The notes under the pieces were generated by a model. That model was not told the DNA's origin, made no database searches, and saw only the letters and a list, made by a program, of their open reading frames with translations. The translations under genes and the position numbers were made by a program. A DNA stretch of 64,000 bases, taken from NCBI GenBank assembly GCA_025766275.1, contig JAFKAC010000125.1:62001-126000 (forward strand), given 5' to 3'. Shown here piece by piece: positions 32,173 through 44,531 of the stretch (within the stretch, counting starts at the first letter, position 1; each line of letters opens with the position of its first letter). Source of the stretch: Lactarius indigo. Lineage: Eukaryota > Basidiomycota > Agaricomycetes > Russulales > Russulaceae.

Positions 32173-32473
32173 TATGTATCCCATACAAACAGATGGTGTC
32201 ATCACCTCAACCAGAAACAAAGGAAGACATATAATGGGAATAAAGGGAGGTCATAAGTGGAACAAGGATGAATCACGTGGGCTCGCATGTGAGTGGGAAC
32301 AAGGCAGAAACTAGCACATGTCAAGCTTTATCAAAGGAGATCATCGATAAGCAGGGTGCACAATAGGAACTGGTAAAACGTAAAGTCTGTGTAATCATAC
32401 AGGGCTCACACAGTAATGGATAAGGGATGATAAGTCAAAGAAAGAGTGAGTCCAAAAGTAAAAGATCGTAACA
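32173..32473 (-). repeat. LTR2-type partial LTR
   Basis: On the minus strand it starts TGTTACGATCTTTTAC and follows LTR2 (including ACAAACAGATGG and the TTTATCAAAGGAGATCATCGATAA block seen in the G1-B LTR). It is cut on the left by LTR1e. It may be the outer part of the 5' LTR of G4. Confidence 0.65.
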
Positions 32474-33849
32474 TGTGTGTGGGTCAGAACATCCAATCAA
32501 ATCGAATTTGATTCTTGGTGGGAAGAGATGCAAACCAGTGATTCAGTCAGTCCCTCAAAGCCTTGTAAAATATCTCAAGGTGAATTGGATGGGTATTGTA
32601 CCACTTTGGTCAGGGACATACAGGAAAGATTGGCCAATCTTCCAAGAGGGCGACAGAAACATGCTAATTGAGTCGTAAGTAGGCTTATTGCTCCAAGGGA
32701 TAAGAGGGATCGCTCAAATCTATGTTTATCTAGCTACCACCATGTACTCAAATCAATGTGGCTTAAGGGGAAGTGAAATCGGTGCACTGATCATCTTGTC
32801 CACACACTTGTAATTGATATGCTCCCACACTACCAGGCCTGCCATGATGGCCAAGAGGTTGGTTTCAGTGGTTCAAACCTGGCTGAGAAGTGTTGCAAAG
32901 AAATTCTTACTAGAACCCTGGAAATAAACACCGACTCCATCCATGGCCTAGGCAACAATCACTATTCTGTGCAATCAGCAGTGGATACATTGTGTAACTA
33001 TCTAGTTAAGCTTAGCAAACAGTCTTGTGACTGTCCAGACTGGCCCAGGGTCTGGCTGTGCAAACATGTCACTGTGGTTGCCCATTTTTTTTGAAGATGG
33101 CGATCAGCTGGTGGAGCTGGCAGCAGGCAATGGTGCAGCCCCTAAGACAGCGCAGCCAGTTGAATCAGAGTGCCCAGTGGATGCACACAGCGATGCAACA
33201 GCTGCAACAATTTTGGAGAATGTAATCACTGTCTCCAAAGAATTTCTAAGCAATGGTATGCCCAAGTCTCCAGGCACTGTCCAGAGTCTTCACAGCATTC
33301 AGGAACACCTGACTGCTGTTGTCTGAAACTTACACTCTTCAGAAAGCCCACTCCCAGACAAAGAAGACATCCTGCCAAATCAACACATATGGACCAAGAC
33401 CACCCAGCAAATGGGAGTACAGCAGCAGAAGAAGAGACCTCGTGCTACCACCACATCCTTCCCAGAACCCTCAGCAACAGAACACATTGGGGATCTCAAT
33501 TGCAAACAACAATGCATGAAGATCACAGATCCCTACAGTGGCAGGGTCAACTCTGGCAAATGTTCTGCCCCTGATGCACAAACTGCTGCCCAAAATGCCC
33601 AAGCACAAGCACGTGCATGTGCTGCAGCCAATGGTGTGGGGCCTTCTCTCTCACAGCCCCAGGAACACGGCCACAGCTGCACAACCCCAGCCCCAGCTGT
33701 CCCCCCATCACTCACCCCCTTCCAATTGTACCCACCTTCTTCAGCGGTTCTCCCACCTGCCTTGGTGCCTCACACATGGTACACAGTGCAAAATGGTGGA
33801 GCATACACATCTGCCAGTCCCAGTGTACTGGGAAACTCTTTCCCACAAT

Positions 33850-35638
33850 TGTTATGATTTCTTTACTTTTGGACTCATTCTTTCCTTAGCCTTGACATCC
33901 CTTTCCTGATACTATACGAGCCCTGTATGACTATGCAGACACTTGACATGTGCTAGTTTCTGTATCATTCCTGCTCACGCACAAGCCTGCGTGATTTGCC
34001 TTTGTTCCATTTATAACCCTGCTTTGTCCCCTTTATGTACTTCCCTTTGTCTCTTGATCTGGCGATGGTGCCATCTGTTTGTAGGAGCCAAACAGGGTCT
34101 CCCCTATTTAAACCTAGTCCTATCTAGCTTGTACGGTGTAAGGATACCTCGGGCTCTGGGCCCGAATACGTCTATTTTCGCTAGTTTCGGCCATACTTGG
34201 TTAACTAAATCCTTCAGCCACTGCAGCCACCAGATTTCAAGTCAAATTGTCGCCGTTTGCATATTTCGCTCTCCGTCCCTTCCGACCTCGTTCTCATTGT
34301 TTCCTTATTCCCCCTCTCATACGCTAATACTACTCATAATCCAACCCTTGCCGCATCATCTCTGTTTCAATCTTTTCCGTCTCGTCATCCCTCTATTCCC
34401 TCACGTCGTTGCCGCTGCCCTGTCTGACCCCGGACACCCGCAGATCGCCACCAGGCCTCATGCCTCAAACATCAGCCCGACCCATCCTTTCTTCGCATCG
34501 CCCATTCCCGCGTCGATCATAGTTGATTTCTTTCAACCTGTCAACACTCCTTTTTCACTCCACTAACCTATGTCTCCACCCTTTGTCTCCTGCCGATCCA
34601 CCTGGTCAGTTCTCCTACCCGCTCACAAGACGCCGTTGAAAATCGCGCGAGCCTCTGCGCCGCCGTTGGAGTCGGAGAAGGATTCCCATTGTCGTGCGTC
34701 ATAGCGTCACGATTTTCTATTGTCTCTTGTCTCCTATGCTCGCTTCCTTTTACTTAGATTCAGGAGGGTGCTCTCCTCATGGTCGCGCCCATATCCCCTG
34801 CTAGCTCGTACCTGTGCCACTTTCGTTCGTCGTCCTGTTCACCGTCCATTCTGTTTCCCCTCCGTCCCCCTACCATTACTCGCACTATACGTTCGACTTA
34901 GCCTCAGATCGCATCGCATACTGGCTTCCATGTATTTAAGACACTCTCTCTGACTCAGGAATGAAACCGTTGTTCACCTCTTCTCTTCCTTTGTCTGCCT
35001 CTAAGTTTTAATCCTCGCCGTGCTAGTCCGAAGCCCTCGCAACAAGCAGCTATCATCTTCAACATCCGAGTCATCAATTTCGGACTCCAGTCCGCCATCA
35101 CCTCGCCACAGCCTACCTTCGCCGTCGCCTTCGTCATTGTCAGCCGAGCCGCTACACTCGGTCTTCCAGTCAGCTGTTGCCCAAAGCCATAATCCTCGAC
35201 CTCGCTTTCGTCTTAGCCATCTGCCAGTGCCTGAACTATCAACTTCGGACTCCAGCCCACTGTTGCCTCACCACGTCCTGCCACCTTCAATCCCGCCCAC
35301 TCCCCTTTTGGCTCGCTAAGCCCTTTAACTTAACTTCAACACCGAATCCTCTCCGCCACGAACTCACAACAGACGTCACTCCGTACAATGGTAGACTAGA
35401 CTTCTTGTGTAATACTACACTTGTCTATACGAAGGTTGCCTTTGCGCATTCCCCAGTCTCACGAACCCCAGTTTTATGCTAGGTCTTCACACCTTAGCAT
35501 CTCCACTACAGTCCAAGTGACTTACATCCTTGTGACTCTTGTGCATCATTCTACTAAAGTCAAGCCACGGGGCTCGTACTACTGTGTATTGACTGACTTG
35601 GTAAAGGTCATACCTAATGCCCCTGTAGTGGCGTTACA
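33850..35638 (+). repeat. 5' LTR of G1-A (LTR2), interrupted by LTR3
   Basis: Parts 33850-34136 and 35392-35638 sum to 534 bp, the same as the 3' LTR. It starts TGTTATGATTTC and ends GGCGTTACA. TATTTAAA near 34105 would be the TATA box; LTR3 sits between it and the predicted RNA start AGACTAGACTT at 35393-35403. The primer site AAGTCTAGTCT follows at 35641-35651. Confidence 0.9.
34137..35387 (+). repeat. Solo LTR3, 1251 bp, foreign family
   Basis: It starts TGTAAGGATACC and ends CACTCCGTACA. Flanks ACGG (34133-34136) and ATGG (35388-35391) are a 4-bp duplication with one CpG-to-TpG change. Removing it gives the two G1-A LTRs equal length. It is pyrimidine-rich on the plus strand and much richer in CpG than its surroundings; GTATTTAAGAC at about 34932 may be a TATA box. 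No long ORF is convincing. The family is seen only once in the window. Confidence 0.75.
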
Positions 35639-35660
35639 TTAAGTCTAGTCTCCTTGCACA

Positions 35661-36287
35661 TGATGAACAGCACACATGGAGGACATACTCACAGAGGGAC
35701 AAAGTGTTCTGTGGTGAGATATGAGGGGTGGCTGGAAGCAGCAAACAGGAAGTCAAACAGTGGAAGCAAGATGGTAATCTGGCACACAAACAGTGAGAAC
35801 TGATGTTATACATTGGAGAGGAAGGAGCTTACCTGGCACACAAACAGTGAGAACTGATGTGGACCAGGAGCGTACATGGTACTCTACTTATACTCCTACA
35901 GGGAGTGACAATAGTATAACACTAGTAACACTAGTCACAGAATACAAGAAGGTATTGTTCTACAAACGGACAAAAGAGTGGACGCTTTGAGAACAAGGGC
36001 ATGGAGAACAAGAAGAGTCCAGAGCTAAATGATATCATAGTGACATCATAATAAGGATAAAGCTAAGTACGAAACAAAGGAAAGTACAAAGGCATTTATA
36101 CAATGCAGAGTCCGGATGTATGATGTCATAGAAGTACAGTGATGTCATGTATGATGCAATGATAAGTCCAGATTGTACAGATCAAATAGTATCTAATCTA
36201 CAAGTCCTGTATATCTAATCTAAAGCAGTCCATGCTGCAAGTCCAGTCTGTACAAGCCACTAAGTGCACAAGGGTCACTTATCAACA
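35661..36287 (-). repeat. Solo LTR1 (copy f)
   Basis: This inverted 627-bp LTR1 of the long subtype has perfect target duplication GCACA at 35656-35660 and 36288-36292. It lies between the G1-A primer site and its gag. Confidence 0.93.
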
Positions 36288-36294
36288 GCACATT

Positions 36295-37905
36295 GTGGCT
36301 CTCACCAGCCGAAGCTGAACCAAGTTTGTCCAGGAGTTCCTGGAATGACACCCCCACAACAACCTCCAATCTTCTGTCAAAGGAACTGCTGTCTGGAGAA
36401 ACACCCCTCATGACGAAGGATACTATGTCTTCGACCCTGACAAAAACACTTATGACCCTATAGAATACATCAAAGACCAACACATTTGGGCTTACATTGC
36501 CTACTCCAACAGAAAACAATCCTGGTATTCCATTAAGCCGGTACTACAGTCTCTTGGATTAGGACCAGGAAAAGGAAATATCCAAGCAATTGATGCCAAC
36601 TCTGACATCAAAGAACCTGACACCAATTTGGAAGATGAAAACAACCCAGCACACACCCCTACCATTACAAGACCAGTTGACTTCACATTGTATGCCAACA
36701 TGTCCACCACACAACTCTCGACCACCCTCACCAGCACCACAGGAGGACAACCTGCTGTGAGCTCATCAGTGGCAGTGCATCCTTCAGGTAGTGGAGGACA
36801 TTCTTTGGGAGGAAGTATGCTGACAGGTAGAAGTGGCCCTTCAGGAAGTGCAGGAGGCAATCCTGGAGGCGGTGCACCTGGAGGTGAAGGCGGCACTGGA
36901 GGCATCGCTGCTGCACCTGGTGGACCCCTGCCCCCAAATGGACGACTTGGAGGAAACCCCCCTCCAGAATTCACTGGAGATCAAGAAACCAGCTGAGCAT
37001 TTCTCAATGCTTTTGCCCTCTACCAAGGAATGAACCCACACATCCAACAACTAGTGCTCCCCTATTCACAAGCCATAACCCTGCTATCCTATATCTGAGG
37101 GCCATTGGTAGATGATTGGGTAGAAGAACAGATCCAATGGCTGGTAGATCAACTGGCCAGAGGAGTGGCCATGAATGCCAAGAACCTATGGAACACCATA
37201 GAAACACGCTTCATTCAAGCCTATACCAACACTACTCAGCAACAGAAGGCACGACACGCTATCCAGACACTCCAAATGGATAAAGAAGATATTGATATGT
37301 ACATTGCCAAGTTTTCCAATTTGGCAAACAAAGCTGGGTACAACAAAGACGAAGCCACCACCCTGGAAATCTTCCAGAAGGGACTACCAGGAGCATTAGT
37401 GGTAAATGCAATCAAATTCCACCACCCAATAATGTGGGACAACTGGAAGGCCACGGTCACCCTTGTACAAGCAGAGTACCTCCTCCTCAAAGACAAACTC
37501 ACCAAAGGAAGAAACGACAAAAGAGAAGGAGCCTCTTGGGACCAATGGTTGACAACCCTGAACAAAACCAGGGACCTGAATGCAATGGACGTTAGCTGTA
37601 CCTGAGCCTGTGCAGCCATGACAGATGACAAAAAAAGACAACTTCAAAAAGAAGGGAGATGCTTCCAATGCTGAGGACAAAGGGACATTTTGCACTTCTG
37701 CCCTCAGAAGCCAGCAGCAACTGCCAAAACTGTGGACACCACCACTCCAACCACAGCCACCATATCCATGACCTCCTTGAGACCCCTTTCCAATGAGGAA
37801 CAAGCCAAAGCACAAGTAGCTGCTCTATTTGCGCAAAGTCCCAAAGTCCATGAACTCATGGTGGACAAACTATTTGGGCAGAAAAAGGATTTTCTGAACG
37901 CTTGA
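36295..37905 (+). pseudogene. G1-A Gag
   Basis: The frame opens at GTG GCT (36295), as in G1-B. The N-terminal domain has DPIEYIKDQHIWAYIAYS. A Gly-rich linker follows (about 36780-36950), then the capsid (DDWVEEQIQWLVDQL, about 37110) and a damaged zinc knuckle near 37660. TGA replaces Arg or Gln codons of G1-B at about 36317, 36350, 36994, 37098, 37604 and 37672. It ends at TGA 37903-37905, three codons after GGATTTT (37887-37893), where pol opens in the -1 frame. It is inactive. Confidence 0.85.
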
Positions 37906-40900
37906 ACCCAGTGGCCTGGACTAAAGCACTTAAACTTAGTGTGTACAATAGCAGATTTCGATCTATGTGAATTCCAGTTCTTTTCAAATCCACACACATG
38001 ACAGCTGAACGAAATGTCCTTATCAACTCAGGAGTGACAGACAACTTTATAAGCATGAACCTCCTAAAACGACTTAGAATTGCCTGCCTCCCCACAGAAC
38101 AATCCATCAAAATATGGCATGTAGACGGAACTCATAACCAAGGAGGGGAAATCACATCGTTCACCAACTTGACCATTCGAACTGGGGAAAAGACCCAAAA
38201 TCTCCAATTCCTTATCACTGATCTGGGAAACAATGAGGTGATTCTAGGATATCCCTGGTTCACAGCTTTTGAACCAAAATTCCATTGGAGAGATGCCACC
38301 ATTGATGAAGAATTCCAACCAGTTGTTATTACCAGCCTAAATTTGTTGGACGAAGCCATGCCCATGGAATCTACCATTAAGGCATTGGAGACATACCAAC
38401 TCAACAAATTAGCTTGGGAACAACTGGAACGAGAAGATGACCCATATATTAAGTTGCAGAAGACCACCACTGCCTCAGAATTGGCCCAATGAGAAGCAGC
38501 GAATAAACCTCAAAAGACCTTCAAAGAAATGGTCCCTAAAGAATACTGGAGACACCAAAAGGTATTCAGTGAGGAGGCATCACAATGCTTTCCCCGTTGA
38601 GACCCTGGGACCATGCCATTGACCTCATCCCCGAAGCTCCCAAAACCATGGACTGCAAAGTCTACCCCCTGACTATCCCAGAAACTGAAATCCTCACAGA
38701 ATTTGTCACCAGACATCTAAAGAAGGAGTACATTCAACCTTTGAAATCACCCTATGCATCCCCTTTCTTCTTCATCAAGAAGAAAGATGGGAAGCCACGT
38801 CCAGTACAGGACTATTGCCACCTTAATGACATCACCGTAAAAAACCATTACCTGCTCCCCCTTATCCCTGAGCTTATCGATTGAATCAGAGAAGCACAAC
38901 TCTATTCAAAGTTAGACATACAATGGGGATACAATAATGTTCGCATCAAACAGGGGGATGAATGGAAGGTGGCATTCAAAACCAACCAGGGGCTATTTGA
39001 ACCCAGAGTGATGTTCTTCAGTCTCACAAATTCCCCCAGTACCTTCCAAACTATGATGGATACTATATTCTGAGAATTGGTACTCACCGGGGAGGTGATT
39101 GTATACATGTACGACATCCTCATTGCAATGCCGGACAATCTTGAACATCACCCATGAGTATTACATCAAGTCCTAGACTTATGTGATGAACATGATCCTT
39201 ATATCAAACCAGAGAAATGTGTGTTTGAGGTCTACGAAGTGGAGTATTTGGGGCTCATTATTGGCCACAGCAAACTGCGCATGGACCCCATCAAGGTACA
39301 AGGGGTATGTGAGTGAAATGAGCCAAAATCCCTCAAAGAAGTACAAGCCTTCTTGGGGTTCTGCAACTTTTACAGATGCTTCATATGGGGGTTTTCCATG
39401 ATTGCTAGACCACTGCATGACCTTACCAAGGAAGAACACTCCATGGGAGTGGACCGAGGCAAGACAAAAGGCATTTGATACCATCAAAGAGCAAATCAGT
39501 AATGAACCAGTGCTCCTCTTTCCCAAACTGGATCAACCCTTTGAAATCGAAGTGGATGCCTCCAGTTATGCCTTAGGGGCTGTACTGAATCAGAAAGGAG
39601 AAGACCAAAAATACCATCCCATTGCGTCCTACTCTGAGTCCTTGACAGAAATGGAATGCAATTATGACATCTATGATAGGGAATTACTGGCTATTGTCAA
39701 AGCCCTCTGAACATGGCACACATATCTCATTGGGCCCCCTCACCTCATAACTATCCACACCGACCACACCAACCTTCAATATTGGAAGGAACCACGAAAA
39801 ATCAACCAACAAGTAGCCTGGGAATTCCAAGAACTTTCAGAGTACAACTTCGTACTCAAACACATCCCAGGCACAAAGAATACACAAGCGGATTCCTTAT
39901 CCAGACACCCCAATTATGACAATGGTACCAACAATAACGATCACATTATGGTATTACCAGAAGAAGTATTCTTAAAAATCACACAAACATCCATGCACAA
40001 TATGGACATATGGACCCAAATCGCACAGAATATGGACAAGTCTGTGTTACTTCCATGGATCGAACCTCATAATCTAAAGAAGCATGATGGGCTATGGTGG
40101 AAGGGAGATGCCCTCGTTGTTGTGGGAAACAACGACCTTAAGTGGGGGGTGATCACCTTTTTCCACAATACACCAAGCGCTGGACACCTGGGAATTGCAA
40201 ATACACTCAAACTAATATGACGTGATTTCTGGTGGCCAAATATGCAAAAAGACATAGAGGCCTATGTCAAGGGCTGTGCCACATGCCAGAGCAATAAAAT
40301 CAATCCCCATCAACAGAAACTACATCTATTCCCTATCATAACCGACCCCTCTGCAGAACCATTTGAAGTAGTATCCATGGATTTTATCGTGAAGCTCCCC
40401 AATTCCCAGGGATATGATTCGATCCTCACTATCACCAACCACGATTGTTCAAAAGCCACTATATTCATCCCCTGTAACAAAGCAATCACATCAGAAGGGG
40501 TAGCAAAGTTATATCTCCAACACGTATACCCTCACTATGGACTACCCAGAAAAATCATATCCAATTGGGATCCCAGATTTGTGTCCACATTTATGAGACA
40601 GCTATGTTCCACACTTGGAATACAACAAAACATTTCATCAGTGTATCACCCTCAAACCAATGGACAGTCCAAGTGCACCAATCAATGGCTAGAACAATAT
40701 TTATGACATTGGTGTAACACAAAGCAAGATAATTGGGCAGAGCTCCTACCCATGGCACAATTCACACATAATTCATGGATGAATGCCACCACTAAACACT
40801 CCCCATTCTTGCTACTAATGGGATGGGAACCCTAAACCCTCGAGTTGTCCTGCAGTAGATCAGCGGTTGGAAGAACTGCTCATCCTCAGACAACACGCTC

Positions 40901-41418
40901 AAGACAGCATTAAACACACACAACAACTTATGGCGCAATGAGGGAAAACAAAATTCACCCCTTATCAGCAAGGAGACCAAGTATGGTTAGAAGGGACCAA
41001 TCTCCATACCTTCTATCCCACAAGCAAGCTCACCCCCAAAAGATATGGACCCTTCAAGATAATGAGGGTTCTATCAGATGTTTCCTACGAGCTGGAACTT
41101 CCTATGTCATGGAAGATCCACCTGGTGTTCCATGCGAACCTTCTCATGCTGTATAAGGAGATGGAGATGCACGGAACAAACTTCACCCAACCACCACCTG
41201 ACCTTATCAATGGAGAAGAGGAATACGAAGTGGAGCGAATTGAAGATGCCCAGGAATGAGGCCAAGGGCACAAACTTCACTTCCTAGTAAAATGAAAGGG
41301 ATTCCCCACAAGTGACAATACATGGGAGCCTGCAACCAACCTGACACATGCCAGAGACGCAATCAAAGATTATTACCATCTATATCCATCTGCCATGGGG
41401 GCTGGACAAAAGATATAA
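37887..41418 (+). pseudogene. G1-A Pol
   Basis: Protease has LINSGVTDNFI (about 38018), where catalytic Asp of DSG is Asn. RT runs from about 38640 ([12 protein letters not shown]; catalytic box mutated to YMYD at about 39104), RNase H from about 39540 (IEVDASSYALGAVL), integrase finger CATCQSNK at 40276 and core MDFIVKLPNSQGYDS at 40378, and a chromodomain at about 41220-41370 (EEYEVERIEDAQE to SDNTWEPATNL). Stops occur at about 38882, 39073, 39156, 39315, 39708, 40216 and 40703, and a small deletion lies near 40835. The TGA at 38882 in the RT is shared with G1-B. The copy cannot work on its own. Confidence 0.88.
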
Positions 41419-41461
41419 GACACCATCTATCACACTTGAACCCCCCAACTGCAAACACACC

Positions 41462-43528
41462 ATGACCACCACTCCAGTATCCAACACCACCTTGGTTAAC
41501 ATCCTTGACATCGACCCCTGCCTCATTGCCCTCTTCTCGGGTGAAACTGTCACTGTCACCAACCTATCCTTTACCATCCCTGGTATTCCTCAACTATCAC
41601 CACCACCAGTGGCGGACTCCCCTTGCTCCACCATGACCATCGACCCCATACCCATTGTACCTCACTTCCCTGAATGAGAGCCAGGGGAACTCACCCCATC
41701 CACACCTGAAGAAGGTCAATACTTGCCAACACCTCCTCCACAGCAACATCCAATACCACTGCCCAAAGAACCCATACCTTCCCCCCCATCATCAAGACAT
41801 TCGACTCCACCACCACCACTTGAATCCCCTCTTACTCCCCTTACTCCTGTTTATGTTCATACCCCTATCAACTACGACCATCCCAACACCCCTGAAGAAG
41901 AGACTGACAACCCAGGTGCCCCCTTCCAAAACACCCCAGGGAGGCCCAAGTACTACCCACTGCAAATCCCACTACCTGAGGGGGGATTCCATATCACAAA
42001 GTACATTTACTATCACAAGGGATTCACCAAGGTAGTGGGGACAATGGGGAAAAGGCAGCCATGTTACGGCAAAACGGTCTACTTATCTACCTTGCGTCCT
42101 AACATCTCTGCTCCCCCGTTCACTGCCAAACAACTCCAATTCTTTGACCCAAATGACATCCACGCCTGTGCCCTTGACAAGACACTCATTGAACTCAACT
42201 TGCCGCAACTTACTGCAGAGATAATGCAACTGCACATGGGGCTGGCGGTGATGAAAGAACTGGACAAGAGGCATGACAAGCTGGAGGAAGAGAGTCGAAA
42301 GCTCAGGGCTGAGCAACTTACTGTGGACTTGATGCTGGCTAGTACTAAAAGACACCTACAATATGCTGGAGCCCTCGTGACCATAGCCAACAAGTACGCT
42401 TGTCTCACAGCACTCCCCACTCCACTATGCCATTCCCACCACACTATCCCCTTCTCCACCAGACATGGAGGACCAGTCAAGTTCCCTAGGCTCCACAACA
42501 GACCCTGCCAACAACAGTGTTACCACTGCAACAGTCCCCACCACCTCGTACGCAATTGTCCTATGAGACCAAGACCGGCTTGCCAACACTGTCAGAGTCA
42601 AGAACATTAATTGCATCGGTGCATTTTCCACCACATGGAGATGGTCTCAGAGGTTATCACCATGCAGCAAGTGGAAGAACGGATTGTTGATAAGTGACCC
42701 GTGCACACTTAGTGGCTTATACAGACCAGACTTGCAGCATGGACTGCTTTAGATTAGATTAATTGGACTTGTAGATTACATAGATTTGATCTGTACAATC
42801 TAGCCCTTATCATTGTGTCATGTATGGCATCACTGTATTTCTATGACATCATACTTCCAGACTTTGCGTTGTACTCAACGCCTTTGTACTTTGCTTTGTT
42901 CTATACTTATTATGATGTCAGTATGATATCATTTGGTTCTTGTCTATTCTTGTTCTCCCCCTCCTTGTTCTCAAAGCATCCACTCCTTTGTCCCTTTGTA
43001 GAACAACACTACCTTTGTATTCTGTGACTAGTGTTACTAGTGTTGTACTATTGTCACTCTCTGTAGGAGTATAAGTAGAGTACCATGTATGCTCCTGGTC
43101 CACATCAGTTCTCTCACTGTTGTGTGCCAGATTACCATCTTGCTTCACTTGCTTGACACCTCCTGTGCTGCTTCTCAGTCACCCTCTATATCTCACCACA
43201 GTACTTTGCCCCACTGTGAGTATAGTTCCTATGTGTCTGTTCATCATGGATACATTGTGAAATGTCTCCCGATGAAACCACCTCCTTCACTGCACCTTCT
43301 CCACCAACTATCGCCACCAACACTCAAGGGAGGTGGTGTGGGTGATGTTTCCACTCCAATGCCAACCACAATGAGATCTGTTGCCTGCAATACGAGATGT
43401 GTCACAAGTGCAGGGCACGGGGCCCCTTCCTTTTCCTCTGCACCCATTACTGCTCCAGGGACATCTCAGAATGGCCGGAGAATGACTTAGACACAGACAT
43501 TTACAACCTGGTAGACCCTGAACCCTGA
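41462..43528 (+). pseudogene. G1-A ORF3: coiled-coil, multi-zinc-cluster protein
   Basis: ORF3 starts at ATG 41462, 43 nt after the pol stop, and ends at TGA 43526-43528 just before the 3' LTR. It is split by solo LTR1 g. The order is a short N-terminal domain, Pro-rich linker, a conserved block (PKYYPLQIPLPEG, YGKTVYLSTLRPNIS), a Glu/Lys-rich coiled coil (about 42240-42310) and Cys/His clusters CYHCNSPHHLVRNC and CQHCQSQEH (about 42530-42600). After the LTR it continues with damaged clusters (CRARG at about 43410). Stops: TGA at 41675 (shared with G1-B), TAA at 42607, TGA near 43345. See G1-B for the better copy. Confidence 0.7.
42685..43246 (+). repeat. Solo LTR1 (copy g)
   Basis: This 562-bp LTR1 of the short subtype has flanks CGGAT (42680-42684) and TGGAT (43247-43251): a 5-bp duplication with one CpG-to-TpG change. 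It is inserted in G1-A ORF3. Confidence 0.92.
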
Positions 43529-43931
43529 AGTCAAGACCAAAACAGGGGGTAATGTTATGATTTCTTTACTTTCAGACTCATTCTTTCCTTAGCCTTGACA
43601 TCCCTTTCCTGATACTATACAAGCCCTGTACGACTACACAGACACTTGACATGTGCTAGTTTCTGTATCGTTCCTGCTCACATGCAAGCCTGCGTGATTC
43701 ACCTTTGTTCCATTTATAACCCTGCTTTGTCCCCTTTATGTACTTCCCTTTGTCTCTTGATCTGGCGATGGTGCCATCTGTTTGTAGGAGCCAAACAGGG
43801 TCTCCCCTATTTAAACCTAGTCCTATCTAGCTTGTACAGTAGACTAGACTTCTTGTGTAATACTACACTTGTCAATACAAAGGTTGCCTTTGCACATTCC
43901 CCAGTCTTGCAAACCCCAGTTTTACACTAGG

Positions 43932-44504
43932 TGTTACGATTTTTGCAGACTTGTTCGTTTCCTGCTTCATTTTCCATTCCCAACATTATACGAGCCTTGT
44001 ACGACTACGCGGACTTTATGATTACCCAGTTCCTATCGTGCGCCTTGCTTATCGACGATCCCCTTTGATAAAGCTGGACATGTGCTAGTTTCCGTTCTGT
44101 TCCTACTCACATGCAACCCTGCGTGATTTGCCTTTATTCCCATTATGTTTACACCTTTGTCCCCTTTATGCTTTCTCCTTTGTCTCCAGATTGAGTGATG
44201 GCGCCATCTGTTTGTAACAACAACACCACTCGCCTAGTACTTAAGCCTAGTCCTACCTAGCTTGTACGGTAGACTAGACTTCTTGTGTAATACTACACTT
44301 GAAAAGCCTTCGCACCTATCCCTGTCTTGTGACCCTCAATTCTGCTAGGTCTTCGCACCTTAGCTCTCCACTACAGTCCAAGTGACTTGCATCCTTGTGA
44401 CTCTTGTGCATCATTCTACTGAAGTCGAACCTTCGAGTTCGTACTCCCGCATTTCTGACTGACTTGGTACAGGTTGTACCTAATGCCCCTGTAGTGGCAT
44501 TACA
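43932..44504 (+). repeat. 5' LTR of G1-B
   Basis: The 573-bp LTR runs from TGTTACGATTTTTG to GGCATTACA. It includes the predicted promoter at 44238-44281 and a tiny upstream ORF (ATG CCC CTG TAG) near its end. Confidence 0.95.
44238..44281 (+). promoter_or_regulatory. G1-B TATA-like box and predicted mRNA 5' end
   Basis: TACTTAAG at 44238 corresponds to TATTTAAA in G1-A. AGACTAGACTT at 44271-44281, 33 nt downstream, is complementary over 11 nt to the primer site. The start site is inferred. Confidence 0.6.
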
Positions 44505-44506
44505 TT

Positions 44507-44517
44507 AAGTCTAGTCT
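44507..44517 (+). other. G1-B primer-binding site (self-priming type)
   Basis: AAGTCTAGTCT lies 2 nt after the LTR and is the exact complement of 44271-44281. The same pair exists in G1-A (35641-35651 with 35393-35403). Confidence 0.65.
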
Positions 44518-44531
44518 CCCAGCTGCACACT

